Assembly: GCA_028689995.1 (NCBI GenBank)
Contig: JAQVCB010000021.1
Coordinates: forward strand, 1 to 34,918
Length of the DNA: 34,918 bases
Source of the DNA: Candidatus Gastranaerophilales bacterium
GTDB lineage: Bacteria > Cyanobacteriota > Vampirovibrionia > Gastranaerophilales > UBA9579
Direction of reading: 5' to 3'
Part shown: piece after piece, positions 1 through 8,117 of the stretch
Layout: each line of letters starts with the position of its first letter
How positions within the stretch are numbered: the stretch's first letter is position 1
Translations under genes and position numbers: made by a program
Notes under the pieces: generated by a model
Database searches by the model: none
Seen by the model: the letters and a program-made list of their open reading frames with translations, nothing else
Told to the model about the DNA's origin: nothing

Positions 1-2
1 CC

Positions 3-1310
3 AAAGGTGAAGAAATTATTAACTCAAATATAAAAGCACTTAATGGAGGCTATGAATACACAGATAACCAACTCATTCGAATAGATACCCTTGATACTCT
101 TAATATGGAGACATCAGAAAGAAAATTAATTATGAGCGGAAACGAAGCAATCGCTTTCGGAGCACTGGTTGCAGGATGCAGATTTTACTCAGGATATCCA
201 ATTACACCGGCTACTGAAATAATGGAATGGCTGGCAAGAGAAATGCCAAAATTGGGCGGAAATGTTATTCAATGCGAAGACGAAATTGCTGCAATTATGT
301 CTGCAATCGGAGCATCGTATTCGGGAGTTAAATCTATGACAGCAACAAGTGGGCCTGGTTTATCGCTTATGTCAGAAGCAATAGGTCTTGCATCAATGGC
401 CGAAGTCCCACTGGTTATTGTAGATGTACAAAGAGGCGGCCCAAGCACAGGCATGCCAACAAAGACAGAACAATCTGATCTTAACATGGCAATTTACGGT
501 ACACATGGTGATACCCCCAAAATTGTCATATCACCAATGAATGTGGCTGACTGTTTTTATCAAACATTAAACGCCTTTAATTTTGCTGAAAAATATCAGG
601 TACCCGTAATTTTATTATCAGATGCAGTTCTTGGACAGAAAAGAGAATGTGTAAACCTGATTGACTTGGATAATATAGAAATAATAAACAGACTTAAATA
701 TAATAATAAAGAAAATACTCCTTATTCCAGATATACAATAACATTGAATGGCGTATCTCCTATATCATCTCCAGGAGATATGGGCGGAGCATATATAGCA
801 ACAGGATTAGAACATAATGAATTTGCTGCACCATCTTATTCACCGGAAGTTCATGCTGCTATGACTAAAAAAAGATTTAAAAAACTCGAAACAGCAACAA
901 AAGAATTTAAACCTGCCAAGAAATACGGACCTGATGATGCCAAAATAGGTATATTAAGTTGGGGAAGTACATCTGGTGCCGTACTTGAAGCAATTGATAT
1001 GGCAAAAGAAAACGGATTTATAATACAGGCTCTTTATCCCAGAACTGTTTATCCTTTTCCTGATCAGTGGATTAATGACTTTATCAAAGGCAAGGAAATT
1101 TTACTTATTGTAGAATGCAATTACAGCGCACAATTTGCAAATACTCTGGTATACAGATGTACCTGCATGTCAAAAGACTTAAAAATATACAATTTCATGA
1201 AATATGATGGTGAACCATTTACATCAAATGAAATATTTAAGAAGATAGAAGAAATAATTCAACGTCAATCACTTAAATTCACCAGACAGAATGGTGGAAT
1301 ATCAATTTAG
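3..1310 (+). CDS. korA: 2-oxoacid:acceptor oxidoreductase alpha subunit, 5'-truncated by the window edge
   Basis: Together with KorB this enzyme oxidatively decarboxylates a 2-oxoacid (probably 2-oxoglutarate) to the acyl-CoA and passes electrons to ferredoxin. The protein shows the PORN-type pyrimidine-binding region with the GYPITPATEIMEWLA motif and a C-terminal domain around SWGSTSGAVLEA. The ORF track starts at ATG 105, but the frame is open back to base 3. It reads KGEEIINSNIKALNGGYEY, which resembles the end of the gamma domain that many bacterial KorA proteins carry fused at the N-terminus, and ATG 105 has no Shine-Dalgarno sequence. I therefore read this as a gamma-alpha fusion whose start lies outside the window; 435 residues are visible. 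korB follows after 32 bases in the same operon. Substrate specificity cannot be set from sequence alone. Confidence 0.9.
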   Translation, partial: KGEEIINSNIKALNGGYEYTDNQLIRIDTLDTLNMETSERKLIMSGNEAIAFGALVAGCRFYSGYPITPATEIMEWLAREMPKLGGNVIQCEDEIAAIMSAIGASYSGVKSMTATSGPGLSLMSEAIGLASMAEVPLVIVDVQRGGPSTGMPTKTEQSDLNMAIYGTHGDTPKIVISPMNVADCFYQTLNAFNFAEKYQVPVILLSDAVLGQKRECVNLIDLDNIEIINRLKYNNKENTPYSRYTITLNGVSPISSPGDMGGAYIATGLEHNEFAAPSYSPEVHAAMTKKRFKKLETATKEFKPAKKYGPDDAKIGILSWGSTSGAVLEAIDMAKENGFIIQALYPRTVYPFPDQWINDFIKGKEILLIVECNYSAQFANTLVYRCTCMSKDLKIYNFMKYDGEPFTSNEIFKKIEEIIQRQSLKFTRQNGGISI

Positions 1311-1342
1311 GTTAATAATTAATAAATAGAAGAGGTATAAAA

Positions 1343-2191
1343 TTGAATCCGGGTGAATATAAAAGTAATGTAAAACCGACATGGTGTCCTGGTTGTGGAA
1401 ATTATGCAGTACTTAATGCATTATTAAGCTCATTTTCAGATCTGAACATAGAACCTGACAATACAGTTATTGTATCTGGGATTGGTTGTTCCAGCAGGTT
1501 GCCTTTCTTTACTAATGTATATGGTTTCCATTCAATACATGGTCGAGCGTTACCCTTGTCTACAGGGCTTAAGATAGCTAATCCTGGAAGGAATGTTATA
1601 ACCGTAGGCGGAGATGGAGACGGATTTAGTATCGGAGGCAATCACTTCATACATACGTCAAGAAAAAATCCCGATATAACTTACATAGTAATGGATAATG
1701 AGATATATGGACTGACTAAAGGTCAGAATTCACCGACATCTCATGATGATTTAATTACAAAAGTTAATCCATATGAAGCAATAGAAGAGAGAATCAATCC
1801 CGTACTGATGGCTTTATCCTTTGATACATCATATATCGCAAGAGGTTTCTCCGGTGATCCAAATCAGTTAAAAGATTTAATAACTAAAGGGATTCAGCAT
1901 AAGGGATTTTCTTTTATTCATGTATTGTCGCCTTGCGTTCAATATAACCATAAGGTAACTTATGAAAGCTTAAAACAAAGAATCAAAAAACTGCCGGAAG
2001 ATCACGATACAAAAGAAAGAATTGAAGGAATGAAGCTGGCTTTCACGAACGAAAATTTATATACAGGCTTATTCTATGATATTGATAAGCCGACATTTAA
2101 AGAAAAGCTTGACGAAGTTAATAAACTGGCATTATCAAAATGTAATTCTGGAAAATGCACGTTGAAGGACATAATGACTCAATTTGAATAA
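1343..2191 (+). CDS. korB: 2-oxoacid:acceptor oxidoreductase beta subunit (thiamine diphosphate binding)
   Basis: This is the beta subunit that binds thiamine diphosphate and a 4Fe-4S cluster. Visible cluster ligands are C15 and C18 in WCPGCG, C49 in GIGCSSR and C198 in SPCVQYN, the four-cysteine pattern of this family. The TPP/Mg motif is GGDGDGFSIGGNH at about residues 89-101, followed by MDNEIYGLTKGQ. The length of 282 residues is normal for a stand-alone KorB. Translation starts at TTG 1343, preceded by AGAGGT. The gene lies directly downstream of korA and is followed by a strong hairpin terminator, so korAB forms the end of one transcript. 2-oxoglutarate is the likeliest substrate, but pyruvate or another 2-oxoacid is possible. 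Confidence 0.92.
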   Translation: MNPGEYKSNVKPTWCPGCGNYAVLNALLSSFSDLNIEPDNTVIVSGIGCSSRLPFFTNVYGFHSIHGRALPLSTGLKIANPGRNVITVGGDGDGFSIGGNHFIHTSRKNPDITYIVMDNEIYGLTKGQNSPTSHDDLITKVNPYEAIEERINPVLMALSFDTSYIARGFSGDPNQLKDLITKGIQHKGFSFIHVLSPCVQYNHKVTYESLKQRIKKLPEDHDTKERIEGMKLAFTNENLYTGLFYDIDKPTFKEKLDEVNKLALSKCNSGKCTLKDIMTQFE

Positions 2192-2247
2192 ATTTTTATA
2201 CATATATTATAATCGACTGTAACCTGAAAAATTATATTAATTATGTT

Positions 2248-2278
2248 AAATATGCCTCCTATGGAGGCATATTTTATG
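2248..2278 (+). terminator. Hairpin terminator after korB that also buries the Shine-Dalgarno sequence of the next gene
   Basis: A perfect 12-bp inverted repeat, AAATATGCCTCC / GGAGGCATATTT with loop TAT, lies 56 bases after the korB stop and runs into a short T-rich tail. The 3' arm contains GGAGG, placed 8 bases before ATG 2276. The hairpin can therefore both end korAB transcription and hide the ribosome site of the HAD gene on any read-through RNA. Confidence 0.75.
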
Positions 2279-3190
2279 GACAATAACTGCAATATTAAAA
2301 ATTATTCTGATTTACTGAAACCGTTTAAAATAGTTATTTTTGATTGGGATGGAACTGCGGTGAAAAATAGAAAAACTGATGCATCACAAATAACATCTAA
2401 ATTAGATGAACTTTTAAAACTTGGAATATATATTATAGTAATTACAGGCACAAATTTTGACAATATTAACCGGCAATTTTCATCATTTATAAAAGGCCCA
2501 CATAAACATAATCTATATATATGCACAAATAGGGGTTCTGAAGTGTTTGGATTTGATGAAAATTCGGATAAAGTTTTATTATACAGGCGAATTGCAACAG
2601 ATCAGGAAAATCTGTTACTCAACAAAACAGTCGAAAAAACAAAATCAGCCATAGAAAATACCTCAAAAGCTACAATAAATATCATCTATAACAGATTAAA
2701 CAGGAGAAAAATTGATCTTATTCCTGAATGGACAAATCCACCCAAAAACGAAATAGATAAATTACTGCTCGAGACAGAAAAACGACTTGAAAAAAATGGT
2801 TTTGCAGGAGGAATTAAAAAAGCATATAAACTGTTAACTGATATAGCAAAAACATCGAAATTTGGAAATGCAAAGATAACCAGCGATGTAAAACATCTTG
2901 AAATTGGACTGACTGATAAATCAGATTCTATAATATGGATTCTTCAAAATATTGCTAAAAAGTATAATATAAATGATAACGAAATAATAATCGGAGGAGA
3001 TGAATTTGGATCTATCGCGGGTTTTGAAGGCAGTGACAGTAAAATGATAACTAAAAATAGAAATGATATTATATATTTTAGTGTAGGAATTGAACCAAAC
3101 GGAGTTCCAGAAAAAGTAATTCATTTTATAGGCGGTCCTGCAAGTTTTGAAAAATTTATAGAGGAACAAATTAACATTCAAAAAACATAA
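2276..3190 (+). CDS. HAD-superfamily phosphatase (Cof/IIB-like)
   Basis: This is a predicted Mg-dependent phosphohydrolase. Motif I is DWDGT with the nucleophile Asp near residue 25. Motif II is the ITGT threonine, and the C-terminal acidic motif is GGDEFGSIAGFEGSD, where the late GD and GSD are typical of the sugar-phosphatase-like IIB subgroup. The ORF track begins at 2243, but those first codons lie inside the hairpin; ATG 2276 has GGAGG 8 bases upstream and is the better start, giving 304 residues. The gene stands after the korAB terminator and before the VKOR-DsbA gene. The substrate cannot be told from sequence; a sugar phosphate or phosphomannose-type compound is the broad family expectation. 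Confidence 0.75.
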   Translation: MDNNCNIKNYSDLLKPFKIVIFDWDGTAVKNRKTDASQITSKLDELLKLGIYIIVITGTNFDNINRQFSSFIKGPHKHNLYICTNRGSEVFGFDENSDKVLLYRRIATDQENLLLNKTVEKTKSAIENTSKATINIIYNRLNRRKIDLIPEWTNPPKNEIDKLLLETEKRLEKNGFAGGIKKAYKLLTDIAKTSKFGNAKITSDVKHLEIGLTDKSDSIIWILQNIAKKYNINDNEIIIGGDEFGSIAGFEGSDSKMITKNRNDIIYFSVGIEPNGVPEKVIHFIGGPASFEKFIEEQINIQKT

Positions 3191-3264
3191 TAAAATACCG
3201 AAATTAGTAAGGATTTCTATGATAATATTAAATAAAAGATCAAATTAAAATAGAGGATCAAAAT

Positions 3265-4461
3265 ATGCAGGAAATCAGCAATCAGGAATTGGAGTTAAAT
3301 AGTTCTATGATAAATAAAATTAAACCTTATATTTTACCTGCACTTGCAGTAATTGGAATACTATTATCAATAGAATTAACCATTGTATATTTCAATGCAA
3401 ATTTTATTTCAGGAGCTAAACCAAGCTTTTGCGCAATAAGCGAAGCTATTGACTGCGATGCTGTCGCACGTACTCAATTTTCACATTTTCTGGGGGTCCC
3501 TCTTTCCTTATGGGGACTCAGTTTATATTCATTTATACTGTTTTTAAATTTTCTGCCTTCTTTAAACAATGCAATATTAAAGGATTTAAAAAATTCAAAA
3601 AGCTATATATTCACTATTGCTTCAATTTCATTAATTATTTCATTAATTTTAGCAAAAATTTCATCAACAGAAATTCATAAAGTGTGTTTATTATGCGTAA
3701 TTAGTTATTTCCTGAATTTTTGTATTCTTATTGCAAGTAAAAATGACGAATCAGTAATAACTCATTACAAAAACACTTTAAAAGACGCCTATCTTTTCGT
3801 GTCCAGTCGAACCAATTCTTTATTTTTATTTATTTTAGTAGCTATAACCTCGATCACACTGTATTACTTTAATACATCAGGTATATTTGTCAATAAAAAT
3901 CCTTTCTCGGATTTCACAAAACATTCTTCCAAATACACCACCAACGGAAATATTCTAGGGGCAAAAAAACCTAAATTAACAATTCATGAATATACAGATT
4001 TTCAATGTTCATACTGCGCCATATCTAATGCAATGATGGAGAGACTTGTTCAGGAAATTAAAAGTGTGCAGGTTGTTCACCACGATTTCCCATTGAATAA
4101 AAAATGTAATCCTGTTATAAAAAAATCCATCCATGAAAATTCCTGTACTGCAGCACTGTACAGCAGAGCAGCAAAGGAACAGGGAAAATACTGGGAACTA
4201 AACAGTAAATTATTTGATAATCAACAAAATTTATCTGAAACAAAAATACTTCAGCTGGCAAAAAATCTTGGTTTAAATACTGATAAATTGAAAAAAGATG
4301 CAAATAATCCTGAAGCAAAAAATCAACTCATAAGTGATACAAAAAAAGCAAATAACATGGGAATTACAGCAACACCCACATTATTTATCGGAATGAAAAA
4401 ATATGAAGGACTTATGCCTTATCCTGAATTAAAAAAAATTGTACTTAATAATATGAAATAA
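3265..4461 (+). CDS. VKOR-DsbA fusion, membrane disulfide-forming oxidoreductase
   Basis: This protein makes disulfide bonds in exported proteins and re-oxidises itself through quinone. Residues ~21-205 form the VKOR membrane domain, with several hydrophobic helices, the loop cysteine pair C56/C64 (SFCAISEAIDCDAV) and the quinone-side CLLC centre C141/C144. Residues ~230-398 form a thioredoxin-fold DsbA domain with the active site CSYC (C248/C251), a further pair C281/C294, and the cis-proline loop TATPT. Fusions of this kind are known in cyanobacteria and a few other phyla and replace DsbB plus DsbA. ATG 3265 has GAGG 8 bases upstream. queH follows 2 bases after the stop, so the two genes are co-transcribed although no functional link is obvious. 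Confidence 0.92.
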   Translation: MQEISNQELELNSSMINKIKPYILPALAVIGILLSIELTIVYFNANFISGAKPSFCAISEAIDCDAVARTQFSHFLGVPLSLWGLSLYSFILFLNFLPSLNNAILKDLKNSKSYIFTIASISLIISLILAKISSTEIHKVCLLCVISYFLNFCILIASKNDESVITHYKNTLKDAYLFVSSRTNSLFLFILVAITSITLYYFNTSGIFVNKNPFSDFTKHSSKYTTNGNILGAKKPKLTIHEYTDFQCSYCAISNAMMERLVQEIKSVQVVHHDFPLNKKCNPVIKKSIHENSCTAALYSRAAKEQGKYWELNSKLFDNQQNLSETKILQLAKNLGLNTDKLKKDANNPEAKNQLISDTKKANNMGITATPTLFIGMKKYEGLMPYPELKKIVLNNMK

Positions 4462-4463
4462 CC

Positions 4464-5000
4464 ATGAATCAAAAAATTCTAATTCATAGTTGTTGCGCAC
4501 CTTGTTCTTCAAGTGTTTTTGAAAATCTGCTAAACAAATACTCTAATATAGCAGGATTCTTTTATAATCCCAATATTCATCCTGAAGCTGAATACAAAAG
4601 AAGACTGGAAGAATATGTAAGATTTGCAGAACTAATGAATTATAAAATTTTTATACAGGAAGATCCTTTTGAAATATGGAATGATGCTGTCAAAGGATAT
4701 GAAAATGAACCCGAAAGAGGAAAAAGATGCGAAATATGCTTCAGATTAAGACTTGAAAAAACGGCACAGTTCGCTCTAAAGAATGATTATAATCTATTTA
4801 CAACTGTTTTAAGCGTCAGCCCGCATAAAAACTCAAATTTAATAAATAAAATAGGTAAAGAAACAGCAAAAAAATACGGCATAGATTTTTTAGAAGCTGA
4901 TTTTAAAAAACAGGACGGTTACAAAAGAGGCCTGAAATTATCTAAAAAATATGGTTTATACCGACAGTCATACTGCGGATGTAAATACAGCACTAAATAA
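4464..5000 (+). CDS. queH: Epoxyqueuosine reductase QueH
   Basis: QueH reduces epoxyqueuosine to queuosine in tRNA, the last step of the pathway, and is the non-cobalamin alternative to QueG. The family cysteines are present: C10, C11 and C14 in HSCCAPC, C89 and C92 in KRCEIC, and C171/C173 in SYCGC, which together bind iron-sulfur and a second iron site. At 178 residues it is the usual size. The start lies 2 bases after the VKOR-DsbA stop and has no clear Shine-Dalgarno of its own, so translation is probably coupled. The gene converges on lpdA, and a palindromic repeat lies between the two. Confidence 0.9.
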   Translation: MNQKILIHSCCAPCSSSVFENLLNKYSNIAGFFYNPNIHPEAEYKRRLEEYVRFAELMNYKIFIQEDPFEIWNDAVKGYENEPERGKRCEICFRLRLEKTAQFALKNDYNLFTTVLSVSPHKNSNLINKIGKETAKKYGIDFLEADFKKQDGYKRGLKLSKKYGLYRQSYCGCKYSTK

Positions 5001-5034
5001 TTTTCAAATGTTTATTAAAAAACTATTTTCTTGC

Positions 5035-5096
5035 GTCATGCTGAACTTGTTTCAGCATCTATTGGGTCAGAGATCCTGAAATAAATTCAGGATGAC
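5035..5096. repeat. Two-hairpin palindromic repeat between queH and lpdA
   Basis: The unit opens with GTCAT and closes with ATGAC. Inside are two perfect 8-bp hairpins, ATGCTGAA/TTCAGCAT and ATCCTGAA/TTCAGGAT, giving a cloverleaf-like fold. It sits between convergent genes and may act as a two-way terminator. Its right end supplies the last two serine codons and the TGA stop of lpdA, which suggests it inserted at the 3' end of that gene. Confidence 0.8.
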
Positions 5097-6460
5097 ATTA
5101 TTGGAAGATGGATTGGAGAACCATCTATACCAAGAAAGCTTTCATAAAGCGCTTCTGAATACGTCGGGTGTGCGAATATCGTATCTTTTAGATCATCCGG
5201 CGAAAGATTACAGTTAATAGCTATTGCAGCCTGTTGAATCATAGCAGCTGCTTGATTTGCAATAATATGGACTCCTAGAATTCTGTTTTTATCAGCTAAA
5301 ACTTTTACAAACCCTTCTATTTGATCTTCAATGAGAGATTTTCCTATCGCACTCATTGGAAATTCGCTTGATTCGTATGAAATATTCTGTGCAATAAGTT
5401 CTTCTTCCGAATAACCAACAGAGGCGATTTCGGGATTTCCATAAATTATTTTTGGAACTGCCAGATAATTTATCGGAGAAGTTTTGTTTAATAATATATT
5501 TTCAACGGCTTTCATTCCCTGATGAGAAGCAACATGCGCGAGAGGTAAGATTCCTGTTATATCGCCTATTGCATAAATATTGTCAATATTGGTTCGCAAA
5601 TTGTCATCAACTTCTATTCCCTTTTTGGAAGTTTTGATGCCGAGTTTCTCAAGCCCATTTATCTCTATATTAGGCGCTCTTCCTGCTGCAAGGAAAATTA
5701 TATCAGGACTGAATTCTTTACCGTTATCTAATGTTACCTTTGTTGCTTCAATTTTGCTTATGCGGGTGCCTGTAAAAAATTCTATTCTCTGACGTTTAAA
5801 TATTCTCTCAATTCTTTCCGATATGCTTACATCGAACATCGGAGCAAGTCTTGGAGCCATTTCAGTTAAAATAACTTTTTTACCAAAACTGTTAAATATT
5901 CTGCTCCATTCAATACCACTTGCACCGCTTCCTACAAGTAAGATACTTTCAGGTAAAGATTCCAATGATAAAATATCGTTAGTATCGAGAATAAATTTGT
6001 GATCAATAGTAAGTCCGGGGAGTGAGACCGGTCTTGATCCTGTAGCAATAATTAAATACTTATATTCTATATCAATAACAGATCCTACCTGAGTAATTTT
6101 TAACAGATTTACCGACTCAATTGCAGCTTCACCCGATATAATATCTATTTTATAACTTTTAATAAGTCCAGTCAGATTTTTTCTGATTTTATCAACGACA
6201 GACCACTTTCTCTCAGAGATTTTTTCATAGTCATAACTTAAATTTTCTAAATTAATACCATATTTGGAAAATTTTTGAGCTTCGTTATATTTATCCATAG
6301 AAGTAATAACGGCTTTTGTAGGTATACATCCCCAATTAAGACAAACCCCGCCTACATTTTCTCTTTCTATAAGTGCAACTTTAACGCCAAGCTGGGCCGC
6401 TCTGATAGCCGCAACATAACCGCCAGGTCCTGCCCCAATTATTGCAATATCATACTGCAT
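5087..6460 (-). CDS. lpdA: Dihydrolipoyl dehydrogenase (E3)
   Basis: This flavoprotein re-oxidises dihydrolipoamide with NAD+ for 2-oxoacid dehydrogenase or glycine cleavage complexes. It shows the N-terminal FAD motif IIGAGPGGYVAA, the redox disulfide C40/C45 in GGVCLNWGCIPTK, an NAD motif around LVGSGASGIEW, the second FAD motif NIYAIGDITG, and the C-terminal AHPTYSE with the catalytic His-Glu pair. The ORF track adds 13 residues upstream, but ATG 6460 has AGGGG 7 bases before it and starts exactly at the flavin fold, giving 457 residues. The C-terminal SS and stop codon come from the 5035-5096 repeat. No partner E1/E2 or glycine-cleavage gene is in the window, so the complex it serves is unknown. 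Confidence 0.93.
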   Translation of the reverse strand: MQYDIAIIGAGPGGYVAAIRAAQLGVKVALIERENVGGVCLNWGCIPTKAVITSMDKYNEAQKFSKYGINLENLSYDYEKISERKWSVVDKIRKNLTGLIKSYKIDIISGEAAIESVNLLKITQVGSVIDIEYKYLIIATGSRPVSLPGLTIDHKFILDTNDILSLESLPESILLVGSGASGIEWSRIFNSFGKKVILTEMAPRLAPMFDVSISERIERIFKRQRIEFFTGTRISKIEATKVTLDNGKEFSPDIIFLAAGRAPNIEINGLEKLGIKTSKKGIEVDDNLRTNIDNIYAIGDITGILPLAHVASHQGMKAVENILLNKTSPINYLAVPKIIYGNPEIASVGYSEEELIAQNISYESSEFPMSAIGKSLIEDQIEGFVKVLADKNRILGVHIIANQAAAMIQQAAIAINCNLSPDDLKDTIFAHPTYSEALYESFLGIDGSPIHLPIMSS

Positions 6461-6582
6461 AACTTTTCCCCTATTTCTTCTACAGGAATATTTAATCATA
6501 AAATTGATTCTAGTTATTAATCATAGTAGAATGCAAATTTATGTAAAACAATCCACAATTATATATACAATATATTAAGTAC

Positions 6583-6644
6583 TGTCATTGCGAGCCAAAT
6601 AACCTGAACATTTAACTACAATCGAACACGCGAAGCAATCTAAC
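6583..6644 (+). repeat. Left copy of the 62-bp inverted repeat
   Basis: The copy is 14 conserved bases (TGTCATTGCGAGCC), 33 variable bases, then 15 conserved bases (GCGAAGCAATCTAAC). Within the unit, ATTGC near the start can pair with GCAAT near the end, so each copy is itself an imperfect palindrome. It lies downstream of the GIY-YIG stop codon. Confidence 0.8.
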
Positions 6645-6681
6645 TAATTTGGCATAATAGTTTTAAATTGACGCATAGATA

Positions 6682-6963
6682 TCATTTATCTAAATCTTCC
6701 CATTCTGGATTTAATCTTTTGATTAAATCAATCTTCTTTTGTTTTGAACCGCCTTTTATTTGTTTTTCCCTTTTTATTGCCAGTTTAATATCATCAAATA
6801 TTTCATAATAAACCAATTTATTGAGATTATATTCTTGAGAGAAGCCTTTTAGTAATTTATTTTTATGTTCGTAAATTCTTTTTTTTAAATTACTTGTCAC
6901 CCCTGTATATAGTACAGATTCTTTATAATTAGTGAGAATATAAATATAATATTGCTTATCCAA
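6682..6963 (-). CDS. Small GIY-YIG domain nuclease (UPF0213/YhbQ type)
   Basis: This 93-residue single-domain protein has the family signature YYIYILTN at residues 5-12, YTGVTSNLKKRIYEHKN with the catalytic-type Tyr and Arg, then YEIF and REKQIKGGSKQKKIDLI. Proteins of this size are very common and often have no known role; the domain cuts DNA in homing enzymes and UvrC. The start is TTG 6963, with AAGGAA upstream at a slightly long spacing. Inverted repeats flank the gene on both sides, suggesting it travels with them. Nothing is fused to the domain. Confidence 0.85.
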   Translation of the reverse strand: MDKQYYIYILTNYKESVLYTGVTSNLKKRIYEHKNKLLKGFSQEYNLNKLVYYEIFDDIKLAIKREKQIKGGSKQKKIDLIKRLNPEWEDLDK

Positions 6964-6986
6964 TTATTTTTGTTCCTTGTTTGCTG

Positions 6987-7048
6987 GTTAGATTGCTTCG
7001 CCAGATAAATAGCAGTTTACATTATATGCTAACCGGCTCGCAATGACA
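6987..7048 (-). repeat. Right copy of the 62-bp inverted repeat
   Basis: This is the inverted partner of 6583-6644. It begins GTTAGATTGCTTCGC and ends GGCTCGCAATGACA, exact reverse complements of the left copy's terminal blocks, with an unrelated 33-base centre. It lies just upstream of the GIY-YIG start. Confidence 0.8.
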
Positions 7049-7127
7049 TAACGAATAAATTTTCCACAACAAATATTAGCAAATTTAATGCTTGATAATT
7101 TATATTCTGATTAAATATCTTAAACTA

Positions 7128-8108
7128 TTATACAAGCCCCAGCAACAAAGATTCCAAAACAATTTGGGGGGTTATGTAATGATTTAGCTGAGTTTTAGCA
7201 TTTTCAATTTTTTTTATATAATCCATAAATCTTAACGAAAACACACGATTATTAGCATTACTCTCAAGCAGCGTTTTAAAATATTCCTGCAAAAAATCTA
7301 AAATATCTTCTGTGCTTAAATATTCCTGCTTTGAAATTTCAATCAGCTTTTCAGAAATAAAGAAAGCCTGTGAATAATCTCTAGGAGGAAAAAACTCAGA
7401 AATTTGATTAAATACGTCAAAATTTATATTGGATTGTTTTATTGATTTTACTGGTAATATCTGGCATCTTGAAACAATAGTTTCAATGATATCTTCTTTA
7501 TCTTTTGTCAGAAAAAAGAAAAGCACTCTTTCTTCAGGTTCTTCTATTGTTTTAAGTAATGAATTTAACGTTGCTGGATTAAATGTTTCTTGTTTTATCG
7601 GCATAGGAAGCCAAAATGGTCGTTCATTATCTGAACTATTTTCTGTTGATACAGGAGGAACCAACAAATTTTCATATTCTTTTCTAAATCGTTCTGCTTT
7701 CTTTTCGTATGATTTATCTTCAACTGCATCTGTAAAAATAATTACTCTGTAATATTGAGAAGAAGTTGATAAAGCTTCTTTTAAATATCTGGCCTGATTG
7801 ACAGATATTACTGTGGATGATTTGGAATCTTTATTACCGTACGTATAATCAATCGGCGAAATTGTTATAACAGCAGGATGACTGTTTCTGTTTATCCAGA
7901 GACAATTTGTACATGTGCAATTTCCAGTATGAGAAATACCATTTTGGCAGTTTAAGATTTTTGCAATCTGCATTGCTGCAAAGTACTGCGCCATCTCATC
8001 CGAGCCTGTAAACATATATGAATGATGCATTTTTGAAGTACCGCTGAGAGCTGCTTCAAAAAATTGTGTCAAAATTGGCTGAGTTAATCTAAATTTCTCA
8101 CTGAACAT
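7128..8108 (-). CDS. holB: DNA polymerase III delta' subunit-like protein
   Basis: Delta' is the stator of the clamp loader that places the sliding clamp on DNA. The protein has an AAA+-like N-terminus, a zinc-binding cysteine group (C54, C64, C66, C69 around NCTCTNCLW), and the region NSLLKTIEEPEERVLFFF...IVSRCQ with the SRC motif of clamp-loader subunits. The P-loop is degenerate (FTGSDEMAQ, no GKT), as expected for delta', which does not hydrolyse ATP. The stretch between about residues 110 and 165 (AVEDKSYEKKAERFRKEYEN) looks like a charged insertion. The start ATG 8108 is 9 bases downstream of the holA stop, so the two clamp-loader genes form one unit. Confidence 0.82.
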   Translation of the reverse strand: MFSEKFRLTQPILTQFFEAALSGTSKMHHSYMFTGSDEMAQYFAAMQIAKILNCQNGISHTGNCTCTNCLWINRNSHPAVITISPIDYTYGNKDSKSSTVISVNQARYLKEALSTSSQYYRVIIFTDAVEDKSYEKKAERFRKEYENLLVPPVSTENSSDNERPFWLPMPIKQETFNPATLNSLLKTIEEPEERVLFFFLTKDKEDIIETIVSRCQILPVKSIKQSNINFDVFNQISEFFPPRDYSQAFFISEKLIEISKQEYLSTEDILDFLQEYFKTLLESNANNRVFSLRFMDYIKKIENAKTQLNHYITPQIVLESLLLGLV

Positions 8109-8117
8109 ATTATTCCT

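Larger units (their letters stand above)
6583..7048. mobile_element. Candidate 466-bp inverted-repeat cassette carrying a GIY-YIG nuclease gene
   Basis: Two 62-bp repeats in opposite orientation bracket the small GIY-YIG gene and nothing else. Their outer ends are TGTCATTGCGAGCC and its exact reverse complement; their inner ends are GCGAAGCAATCTAAC and its exact reverse complement. The 33 bases between these blocks have the same length in both copies but different sequence. The nuclease may have helped spread the repeat, but mobility is inferred; no transposase is present. Confidence 0.5.

Noticed and set aside
105-1310. korA start at ATG 105 as in the ORF track
   Set aside because: The frame is open upstream with family-like residues, and there is no ribosome site at 105.
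2243-2275. Upstream start of the HAD gene
   Set aside because: The extra codons lie within the terminator hairpin and there is no ribosome site before them; ATG 2276 is well placed behind GGAGG.
6583-7048. CRISPR-like repeat/spacer reading of the two 62-base repeats
   Set aside because: There are only two copies, in opposite orientation, with a gene between them and no cas genes.
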